DNA of 64,000 nt from Polaribacter septentrionalilitoris (GTDB taxonomy: Bacteria > Bacteroidota > Bacteroidia > Flavobacteriales > Flavobacteriaceae). Under the pieces are notes generated by a model that ran no database searches, was not told the DNA's origin, and saw nothing but the letters and a program-made list of their open reading frames with translations. Below, in pieces: positions 52,503 to 59,702 of this stretch; position 1 is the stretch's first letter, and each line of letters starts with the position of its first letter. The stretch lies in the NCBI RefSeq assembly GCF_009832745.1, contig NZ_VRMJ01000041.1, positions 439,001 to 503,000 on the forward strand, read 5' to 3'. Position numbers and translations under genes: made by a program.

Positions 52503-52591
52503 GAAGTTTTAATTGTTGAACTTTGTAATTGTGTAAACATTACGTAGCGAAACAATTACACGATTAAACAAATAAACAATTACACAATATT

Positions 52592-53260
52592 ATGGCACAA
52601 TTTACAAGATTAGAAGTTGCAGCAGCAATGAAAGAAACAGGGATGATTCCTTTGTTTTTTAACCAAGATATAGAATTAAGTAAAAAAGTTTTAAAAGCTT
52701 GTTACGATGGTGGGGCTCGTTTAATGGAGTTTACAGCACGTGGAGATTTTGCTCACGAAGTTTTTGGTGAATTAACCAAATATGCAATTGCAGAATTACC
52801 AGGAATGATTATGGGTGTAGGTTCTGTTACAGACGCAGGTCAAGCTTCATTGTACATGTCTTTAGGAGCAAACTTTGTGGTAACTCCCGTATTAAGAGAA
52901 GATATTGCAATTGCATGTAACCGTAAAAAAGTATTATGGTCTCCAGGATGTGGTACATTAACTGAGATTACAAGAGCAGAAGAACTAGGTTGTGAAGTTG
53001 TTAAATTATTCCCTGGTGATATTTATGGACCACAATTTGTAAAAGGAATTAAAGGTCCACAACCTTGGACAAGTATTATGCCAACAGGGGGAGTTTCTCC
53101 AACTGAAGAAAACCTTAGAGGATGGTTTGATGCTGGTGTTACTTGTGTAGGTATGGGATCTAAATTGATATCAAAAGATATCATAGCCAATAAAGATTAT
53201 AATAAACTAGAGCAAGATGTAAAAGCTGCTTTAGCCATAGTAAAATCTGTTAGAAAATAG
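52592..53260 (+). CDS. eda: KDPG aldolase (2-dehydro-3-deoxy-phosphogluconate aldolase)
   Basis: 222 residues, small class I aldolase barrel. Strand motifs: ARLMEFTARGD, IMGVGSVTDAGQA, LWSPGCGTLTEI, VVKLFPGDIYGPQFVKG (with the probable Schiff-base Lys) and SIMPTGGVSPTEENL. It splits KDPG to pyruvate and glyceraldehyde-3-phosphate; some family members also act on 4-hydroxy-2-oxoglutarate. The gap to kdgK contains several AATTACAC/GTGTAATT short repeats. Confidence 0.92.
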   Translation: MAQFTRLEVAAAMKETGMIPLFFNQDIELSKKVLKACYDGGARLMEFTARGDFAHEVFGELTKYAIAELPGMIMGVGSVTDAGQASLYMSLGANFVVTPVLREDIAIACNRKKVLWSPGCGTLTEITRAEELGCEVVKLFPGDIYGPQFVKGIKGPQPWTSIMPTGGVSPTEENLRGWFDAGVTCVGMGSKLISKDIIANKDYNKLEQDVKAALAIVKSVRK

Positions 53261-53284
53261 ATTTGATTTGATTTTTTTGAGACT

Positions 53285-53312
53285 AAAACTCCAGCTTTAC
53301 AGCTGGAGTTTT
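53285..53312 (+). terminator. Rho-independent terminator after the KDG operon
   Basis: AAAACTCCAGCT (53285-53296) and AGCTGGAGTTTT (53301-53312) form a 12-bp stem with a TTAC loop and a T-rich tail. Confidence 0.92.
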
Positions 53313-53326
53313 TGTTTTTACATTTT

Positions 53327-53375
53327 ATCTATACTTTTTTGTATTTCGTCTACACCTTTTCTTTTTTTAGCTTTG
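53327..53375 (+). promoter_or_regulatory. LytTR-like direct repeat and promoter of the NO-phosphorelay operon
   Basis: ATCTATAC (53327-53334) and GTCTACAC (53348-53355) form a direct repeat with a 21-bp period, the geometry of LytTR-domain sites. Thirteen nt further, TAGCTTTG (53368-53375) matches the -7 box TAnnTTTG. The repeat therefore covers the -33 region, a usual activator position. A related pair precedes the gene at 59703. Confidence 0.5.
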
Positions 53376-53429
53376 TTGAATTTAATTTATATTTTATTAA
53401 AGTATTATTGCTTTATAAATCTCATCTAA

Positions 53430-53843
53430 ATGGACAAAAATTTAAATATTTTATTAATTGAAGACAATTTAATTGAAATTATGAAAATGAAAAGAACAAT
53501 TTCATTTCTTAAATTAAACCACAAACTTCAAGAAGCAAAAAACGGAGAAGAAGCTCTAGAAATTTTAAAGGATAAAAATAGGTTTCCTGATATAATTTTA
53601 TTAGATTTAAACATGCCAAAAATAAGTGGTATAGAGTTTTTATCAATCATCAAAGAAAATGAAGAATTAAGTCATATTCCTGTGATCATTTTAACAACAT
53701 CAGATAATCAAAAAGATTTGATAGAATGTTTTAAAATAGGAGTTTCTGGCTATATTTTAAAACCATTAAAATACGATGACTACGTATCAAAAATTGAAAA
53801 AGTACTAAGTTACTGGAGTGTAAATGAATTAAAAAAGTATTAA
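53430..53843 (+). CDS. Single-domain response regulator
   Basis: 137 residues, a CheY-like receiver only. Acidic pocket near IEDN, phospho-acceptor Asp59 in ILLDLNMPKISG, Thr/Ser in VIILTTSDN and Lys in YILKPLKYDDY. No output domain, so it may pass phosphate on or act as a sink for one of the two kinases of this operon. First gene; its stop is followed immediately by the H-NOX start. Confidence 0.93.
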   Translation: MDKNLNILLIEDNLIEIMKMKRTISFLKLNHKLQEAKNGEEALEILKDKNRFPDIILLDLNMPKISGIEFLSIIKENEELSHIPVIILTTSDNQKDLIECFKIGVSGYILKPLKYDDYVSKIEKVLSYWSVNELKKY

Positions 53844-54383
53844 ATGAAAGGAATTGTTTTTACAGAGTTTTTAGATTTAGTTGAAGATAAATTTGGTTTA
53901 GAAATGGTAGATAAAATCATTTCCGAATCTAAACTAGAGTCAGAAGGAGCATACACAGCAATAGGTACATACAGTTTTTCTGAAATGTTACAATTACTAA
54001 CTCATTTAAGTAAATACACAGAAATACCTATTGATAACTTATTGTTAGTTTATGGAGAACATTTTTTTTCTGTGATAGAAAATAGTTATCCAGGTCTTTT
54101 AGCCACTTATAAAGATCCAATAGATATGTTATCATCTATAGAAAATCATATTCATGTTGAGGTTCAAAAAATTTATCCAGATGCAGAATTACCTACTTTT
54201 GTTGTTGAAGAAAAATCTGAAAATTCTTTAATTATGGTCTATAAATCTAGTAGAGCTATGCATCATTTTGGTCTTGGTTTAATGAATAAAACTTTTGAAC
54301 ATTTTAATAGTACTGCTACCATTCAATTAGAAAAAATTAAAGAAGATGGTACACAAGTAAGATTTATTGTTGCTAAAAATTAA
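53844..54383 (+). CDS. H-NOX heme nitric-oxide sensor protein
   Basis: 179 residues, a stand-alone heme-NO-binding domain. Begins MKGIVFTEFLDLVEDKFGLE like typical H-NOX proteins. The proximal heme His is His104 in NHIHVEVQKIYPDAELPTF. The heme-propionate clamp YxSxR is Tyr133-Ser135-Arg137 in VYKSSRAMHHFG. In other bacteria H-NOX binds NO and inhibits or activates a neighbouring histidine kinase. Here the kinase gene starts at the last base of its stop codon (1-nt overlap). Confidence 0.94.
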   Translation: MKGIVFTEFLDLVEDKFGLEMVDKIISESKLESEGAYTAIGTYSFSEMLQLLTHLSKYTEIPIDNLLLVYGEHFFSVIENSYPGLLATYKDPIDMLSSIENHIHVEVQKIYPDAELPTFVVEEKSENSLIMVYKSSRAMHHFGLGLMNKTFEHFNSTATIQLEKIKEDGTQVRFIVAKN

Positions 54384-56386
54384 TGAGTAAAGAAAAAATA
54401 GAAATATTAGCACGTGCCTTAAAAAGAGAAAAAGCCGCTAGAAAAGCAGCTGAACAGATATTAGAAAAAAAATCTAAAGAATTATACCTTACATCAAAAA
54501 AATTAAAAGATACTAACAGTCAGTTAAGCAGTCTTTTAGAAGAAAAATCATCTACTTTAGAAGGTGTTTTTAAAAACATTAACGATGCATATTTAGTTAT
54601 GGATTTGTATGGTAATGTTTTAAAAATGAATGAAATTGCAGTAAATCTTTTTGAATACGATATTAATAATGAAGCTTTTAATGTCAGTAAAATAATTCAT
54701 GAAGATGATATCGATTATACTTATAAGTCCTTTTCAGAACTCTACAATAAAGGTCATTTTAATGGCTACACTGCAAGAATCTATACAAAAACTAAAAAAA
54801 TAAAATGGATTCAAGTAAACGCTACAGTTATTTATGATAGAGATAATAAAGCCATTGCTGCTCAGGGTATCATTAGAGATATAACTAAAGATAAAGAAGC
54901 GGGTGATTTATTAATGGAGTCTAAAAATAGATTGTCTGCACTTGTCTTAAACTTAAATAGTGGAATTGTTTTAGAAGATGAAAATAGAAAAATTGTATTA
55001 TCCAATACAAAATTTTGTGAATTATTAAATGTAAATGCACATCCTAATGATTTAGTTGGGATGGATTGTAAATTGGCTGCACAGAAAAATAAAAAACAGT
55101 TTAAAGATCCTTTTTCTTTCATTAAAAGAATGGATGAAATCGTAAAAAGTAAAGTAGCTGTATTTGGTGACCAGCTAGAAATGTTAGATGGTAAAATTTT
55201 AGAAAGAAACTATACGCCAATAATTGTTGGAGGAAAAATGAAAGGCTATTTATGGACTTTTAGAGATATTACACTAGAAAAAAGATATAATCTAAGTTTA
55301 GAAGCTCAAAAAGAAAAGTATAGTAATATTATTGCCAATATGAATCTAGGTTTAGTAGAGGTGAATAATAACGATGAAATTTTGTTAGTAAACAAAAGTT
55401 TTGTTGAAATGTCTGGTTATAATAAAGAAGAATTAATAGGCAAAAACGTTGGAGAATTTTTTCAGATAGAAGGTGGTTCAGAATTTATTAAAATTGAAAA
55501 CCAAAAACGTTTAAGAGGAGAGTCTAATTCTTATCAATTAAAAATCAAAAATAAAAAAGGTGAAATTAAGCATTGGTTGGTTAGTGGGGCTCCCAACTAT
55601 AATCTAAATGGAGAGATCATTGGTTCTATAGGAATTCATTTAGATATTACAGAGTTTAAAAAATTACAATTTCAGAAAGAGCTTATTTTAAAAGAATTAG
55701 AGAAAAAAAATAGAGACTTGCATGAATACGCCCATATTGTCTCTCATGATTTAAAATCACCTTTAAGAAGTATAGATGCTTTAATATCTTGGATCAAAGC
55801 AGATAACGAAGGTAAGTTAGATGAAATAACCATGCAAAATTTTGATTTAGTTGAATCTACTTTAGAAACTATGGAGAGACTTATTTCTGATGTTTTAGAG
55901 TACTCTAGTGCAGGTGCTAATACTCATGAACAAGAAGAGATTGATTTAAACGAAACACTAGATAACTTAAAAAAGGTCCTGTACATACCAGATAATATTT
56001 CAGTAAATGTTTTATCTAAACTACCAATAATAGTAGGAGATAAAACAAAATTCCAACAATTATTTCAAAACTTTATAAGCAATGCCATAAAATTTTCTGA
56101 TAAAGAAGTTGGTATTATAGAAATTGATTGTGTAGAAGATCCAGTGTATTATCAATTTTCAATAAAAGATAACGGTATAGGTATCGAAAAGAAATACCAT
56201 GACAAAATTTTTGAAGCCTTTCATTCATTAAATAAACGAGAAGATTCCTCAGGAATTGGATTATCAATCGTTAGAAAAATAATAGATTTATATCAAGGGG
56301 ACATCTGGTTAGAAAGTGAACCAAATGTTGGAACAACTTTTTACTTCACCTTAAAAAAAGAACTCAATGAAAACAGTACAACTTAG
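54383..56386 (+). CDS. Multi-PAS sensor histidine kinase (H-NOX-associated)
   Basis: 667 residues, no transmembrane helix, so cytosolic. A coiled coil (about 1-55) precedes three PAS domains (about 60-175, 180-300, 305-430, the last with VEVNNNDEILLVNKSFVEMSGY). The HisKA box is HEYAHIVSHDLKSPLRS with His455. The HATPase has NFISNAIKF, KDNGIGIEKKYHDKIF and GIGLSIVRKI. Its first base is the last base of the H-NOX stop, which argues for a direct H-NOX partner. The 3' end overlaps the FIST gene by 20 nt. Confidence 0.93.
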   Translation: MSKEKIEILARALKREKAARKAAEQILEKKSKELYLTSKKLKDTNSQLSSLLEEKSSTLEGVFKNINDAYLVMDLYGNVLKMNEIAVNLFEYDINNEAFNVSKIIHEDDIDYTYKSFSELYNKGHFNGYTARIYTKTKKIKWIQVNATVIYDRDNKAIAAQGIIRDITKDKEAGDLLMESKNRLSALVLNLNSGIVLEDENRKIVLSNTKFCELLNVNAHPNDLVGMDCKLAAQKNKKQFKDPFSFIKRMDEIVKSKVAVFGDQLEMLDGKILERNYTPIIVGGKMKGYLWTFRDITLEKRYNLSLEAQKEKYSNIIANMNLGLVEVNNNDEILLVNKSFVEMSGYNKEELIGKNVGEFFQIEGGSEFIKIENQKRLRGESNSYQLKIKNKKGEIKHWLVSGAPNYNLNGEIIGSIGIHLDITEFKKLQFQKELILKELEKKNRDLHEYAHIVSHDLKSPLRSIDALISWIKADNEGKLDEITMQNFDLVESTLETMERLISDVLEYSSAGANTHEQEEIDLNETLDNLKKVLYIPDNISVNVLSKLPIIVGDKTKFQQLFQNFISNAIKFSDKEVGIIEIDCVEDPVYYQFSIKDNGIGIEKKYHDKIFEAFHSLNKREDSSGIGLSIVRKIIDLYQGDIWLESEPNVGTTFYFTLKKELNENSTT

Positions 56387-57509
56387 AAAGAGTAGTAATT
56401 CAGATTGGCAATACCTAACTGAAAATTTAACTCTAGTAGAACCACTAGTTCTTGTTTTTGGGAATAGATTTATGCTAGAAGATGATGGTATTTTAGATGA
56501 AATAAGATCTATTTTTAAAGACGGTCACATTGTTTTTGGTTCTGCATCTGGAGATATTTCTACTCAATCTGTTAATGATGATAGTTTAACGATAACCGCT
56601 ATAGAATTTGAAAAAAGCTCTTTTATCATTAAAACTACTAATGTTTTAGACTCAAATTCTAATTCACCAATAGATAGTTTTAATGCAGGAAAAAACTTAA
56701 TAAATCAACTACCACAAGAAGGTCTAAAATATGTTTTGGTTATTTCTGAAGGTAGTTTTATAAACGGTAGTCAATTAACCAAAGGGATGAATGCTCTTGT
56801 AGATGGTAATTTATTGATTACAGGAGCTTTATGTGGTGATGGTGCAAGATTTGAGAAAACATTAGCTTCTTATAATGAAAAACCAAAACAAGGAGAAATT
56901 ATAGCTATTGGTATGTATGGAGAATCTTTAGAGGTAAGCTTTTCTATTAATGGAGGTTGGACACCTTTTGGACCACAGAGAACTGTAACAAGGTCTAAAG
57001 GAAATGTATTGTATGAATTAGATAATTTACCAGCATTAGATTTGTATAAAAAATATTTAGGAGAAAAAGCAAAAGAATTACCGGGAGCAGCGTTATTATA
57101 TCCTTTAAATGTAAAAACAGAGAATGAAAAACAAACAATTGTAAGGTCTATTTTAAACATTGACGAAGAAGAAAACTCAATGATTTTGGCTGGTGATATT
57201 TTTGAAGATTCTAAAGTGCAATTAATGATGACGAATGTAGATCATATCGTTAATGCAGCAGAAAAAGCCGCCTTAAGTGCATCAGAATTAAGAAAGAAAA
57301 AACCAGAACTAGCTATTTTAGTAAGTTGTATTGGTAGAAAATTAGTATTAGATCAAAGAGTAGAAGAAGAAGTAGAAGAAGTGATAGAGGTTGTTGGTAC
57401 AACAACAATTACAGGTTTATATTCTTACGGAGAAATAGCTCCTTTTATAGGAGAAAGTAACTGTCAATTACATAACCAAACAATGACAGTAACACTAATA
57501 AGCGAATAA
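56367..57509 (+). CDS. FIST-domain sensory protein (NosP-like)
   Basis: 380 residues with FIST-N (about 25-215: LVLVFGNRFM, HIVFGSASGDIS, LLITGALCGDGARF) and FIST-C (about 220-370: ALDLYKKYLGEKAKELP, LAILVSCIGRKLVLDQRVEEE, GLYSYGEIAPF). FIST proteins were first seen as sensory modules; one branch, NosP, binds heme and NO. Position between two histidine kinases in an H-NOX operon supports that reading, but heme binding cannot be proven here. It overlaps both neighbours. Confidence 0.88.
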   Translation: MKTVQLRKSSNSDWQYLTENLTLVEPLVLVFGNRFMLEDDGILDEIRSIFKDGHIVFGSASGDISTQSVNDDSLTITAIEFEKSSFIIKTTNVLDSNSNSPIDSFNAGKNLINQLPQEGLKYVLVISEGSFINGSQLTKGMNALVDGNLLITGALCGDGARFEKTLASYNEKPKQGEIIAIGMYGESLEVSFSINGGWTPFGPQRTVTRSKGNVLYELDNLPALDLYKKYLGEKAKELPGAALLYPLNVKTENEKQTIVRSILNIDEEENSMILAGDIFEDSKVQLMMTNVDHIVNAAEKAALSASELRKKKPELAILVSCIGRKLVLDQRVEEEVEEVIEVVGTTTITGLYSYGEIAPFIGESNCQLHNQTMTVTLISE

Positions 57510-58552
57510 TGAATCCTTTATTAAAAAGACAAATAAGAAAATTTTTACCAGAAGAATTCCATTCTGATATAAGGTTTGAAAAGTTTTTAGATGCTATAGA
57601 TAGATCTTATTCTACATCAGAAGAGCAATTTGGTATGCTTCAAAGGGCTACAACTATAAGTTCGCAAGAGTTATTTAATGCAAATCAACAGTTACTAGAA
57701 GAAACAGAAGCTCAGAAAAATATTATCGCTAAACTACGCAGTGTAATAGATAAATTAAAGTTTTATGATTTAGACACTGATTTACCAATAGAAAGTAACG
57801 ATTCTTTAAAATTGGTCGATTTTATCGATAATCAAACCAAAGAAATTATAAAAATAAATCAACAAAAAGATTTATTAGTAAAAAATTTAGAGCGTCAAAA
57901 TCAAGAACTAAATGATTATGCGCACATGGTTTCTCATGATATAAAAACACCACTACAAAGTGTAGACGCTTTAACTACTTGGATTTTAGAAGATTATTCT
58001 AGGGTTTTAGATCATCAAGGTAAAGAAACGCTAAAACTTATTAAAGAAAATGTAGAAAAAATGGATACTCTCTTAAAAGGTATTTTACAATATTCTACTA
58101 TAGGTAAAATTGAAAAAGATTTATATGATGTTAACTTAAATTCTTTAGTAAATGATATTATCAGAGACTTAAATCTCAAAGAAAACATCAGCTTTATAAT
58201 TCCAAATAAATTACCTATCATAAAAGCAGATAGGTACAGACTAGATAAATTGTTTTTGCATTTAATAAACAATGCTATTACATACAATGATAAAGAAAAA
58301 ATTACCATAGAAATTGGTTTCAAAGAAGGTAAAGATTTCTGGAATTTTTATGTGAAAGATAATGGTAATGGTATAGAAAAAAGATTTTTTAATAAAATAT
58401 TTATTGCTTTTCAAAAATTAGAAGATGATTATAAATCTGCTGGTATTGGATTATCAATTGTTAAAAAAATTATCGAAGTTTACAATGGTGAAATTTATGT
58501 AGAATCAGAACCAAATGTTGGTTCAACTTTTTATTTTAGCATAAAAAAATAA
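57509..58552 (+). CDS. Cytosolic histidine kinase (FIST-associated)
   Basis: 347 residues. An N-terminal helical/coiled-coil region (about 1-130) has no PAS domain. The HisKA box is LNDYAHMVSHDIKTPLQS (His143). The HATPase domain has HLINNAITYND, VKDNGNGIEKRFFNKIF and GIGLSIVKKI. Its catalytic half is clearly related to the kinase at 54383, so it probably arose by duplication. It shares its first base with the end of the FIST stop, so it is the likely partner of the FIST protein. Confidence 0.92.
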   Translation: MNPLLKRQIRKFLPEEFHSDIRFEKFLDAIDRSYSTSEEQFGMLQRATTISSQELFNANQQLLEETEAQKNIIAKLRSVIDKLKFYDLDTDLPIESNDSLKLVDFIDNQTKEIIKINQQKDLLVKNLERQNQELNDYAHMVSHDIKTPLQSVDALTTWILEDYSRVLDHQGKETLKLIKENVEKMDTLLKGILQYSTIGKIEKDLYDVNLNSLVNDIIRDLNLKENISFIIPNKLPIIKADRYRLDKLFLHLINNAITYNDKEKITIEIGFKEGKDFWNFYVKDNGNGIEKRFFNKIFIAFQKLEDDYKSAGIGLSIVKKIIEVYNGEIYVESEPNVGSTFYFSIKK

Positions 58553-58553
58553 T

Positions 58554-58871
58554 ATGGAGCAACCTAATCTAGACTACGTAGAGCAATTGGCAAATGGAGA
58601 AGAATCAATAAGAGCAACACTAATCGAAGTTATAAAAACAGAGTTTCCTGAAGAAAGAAAGGATTACGATGAAAGTGTAAAAAATAAAGAATTCAAAAAA
58701 ATAGAAGAAAACGTTCATAGACTTAAACATAAAATTAGTATTTTAGGACTTGAAAAGAGTTATAAAATGGCTAATGATTTTGAACACAATCTTCGAGAAC
58801 ATAGTACAGAAGGAATAGAAGATTTTGAGAAAATTTTATTAGTTATTTCAGCGTTTCTGAAAACTATATAA
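58554..58871 (+). CDS. Histidine phosphotransfer (Hpt) protein
   Basis: 105 residues, all-helical. The phospho-acceptor is probably His55 in NVHRLKHKISILGLEK, matching the Hpt core HxLK(x)xS..LG. As a free Hpt protein it should collect phosphate from one or both kinases and hand it to a receiver, most simply the LytTR regulator 5 nt downstream. Confidence 0.85.
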   Translation: MEQPNLDYVEQLANGEESIRATLIEVIKTEFPEERKDYDESVKNKEFKKIEENVHRLKHKISILGLEKSYKMANDFEHNLREHSTEGIEDFEKILLVISAFLKTI

Positions 58872-58876
58872 ATTTT

Positions 58877-59590
58877 ATGAATTGTATTATTATTGATGAT
58901 GAAAAAATGGCAAGGGTTATTCTAAAAACCTTGTGCAATCAAGTTAAATCACTAAATATAATAGAAGAGTTTTCTAGTGCAATACAAGCCATAAAATTTT
59001 TAAATGAAACTACTGTCGATTTAATTTTTTTAGACATTCACATGCCAGATTTTAATGGTTTAGATTTTATTAGAAGTTTAAAATCACCACCAAAAATCAT
59101 TTTAACAACATCAGACCCTAAGTTTGCTATAGAGGCTTTTGAATATGATTTTATAGTAGATTATCTTCTTAAACCAATAGAATTTAGTCGTTTTGAAAAA
59201 GGAGTTCAAAAAGCAGAAAAATTTATTATCACTCCAGAACAAGCAAAACCAATAGAAAAACCTATTGAAAAAGATATTGATAATGATTTTTATGTCAATA
59301 TAGACAGAAGGCTTATTAAAATAGACTTACCCAGTATTTATTTGGTAGAAGCAAAAGGAGATTACATAAAAATTAAAACAGAAGACAAAGACTACACAGT
59401 CCATTCAACCTTAAAAAAAATTGAAGAGAAACTCCCTGATTCACTATTCTTAAAAATTCATCGTTCTTATATCATTAATATTAAGAAAATTATTGATATT
59501 GAGGATAATAGCGTGCTAATTAAAAGAGATGTTATTCCTGTAAGTAGGTCTAAAAGACCAGAGCTTATGAAAAGATTAGATTTGCTTTAA
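58877..59590 (+). CDS. LytTR-family response regulator
   Basis: 237 residues. Receiver domain (about 1-115) with phospho-acceptor Asp53 in LIFLDIHMPDFNG and Lys in DYLLKPIEF. A short linker is followed by a LytTR DNA-binding domain (about 135-237; SIYLVEAKGDYIKIKTEDKD, LKIHRSYIINIKKI, IPVSRSKRPELMKRL). It is the only DNA-binding output in the operon. LytTR proteins bind 9-bp direct repeats about 21 bp apart, and such repeats occur at 53327 and 59598. Confidence 0.94.
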   Translation: MNCIIIDDEKMARVILKTLCNQVKSLNIIEEFSSAIQAIKFLNETTVDLIFLDIHMPDFNGLDFIRSLKSPPKIILTTSDPKFAIEAFEYDFIVDYLLKPIEFSRFEKGVQKAEKFIITPEQAKPIEKPIEKDIDNDFYVNIDRRLIKIDLPSIYLVEAKGDYIKIKTEDKDYTVHSTLKKIEEKLPDSLFLKIHRSYIINIKKIIDIEDNSVLIKRDVIPVSRSKRPELMKRLDLL

Positions 59591-59597
59591 ATTTTTC

Positions 59598-59683
59598 ATC
59601 TAAACATTTTATACACTTCGTCTATAGTTAAAATGTAAAGACCGAATATCTGATTTTACAAATATACTAAGCAATTACTTTTG
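59598..59683 (+). promoter_or_regulatory. LytTR-like direct repeat and promoter of the DUF4114/T9SS gene
   Basis: ATCTAAAC (59598-59605) and GTCTATAG (59620-59627) repeat with a 22-bp period. TTCGTCTA is identical to the 53345-53352 site. The -7 box TACTTTTG (59676-59683) matches TAnnTTTG but has no TTTG at -33, as expected for an activated promoter. Spacing to -7 is 36 nt longer than at 53327. Confidence 0.45.
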
Positions 59684-59702
59684 TGGTATTAAAAATAATA
59701 TC

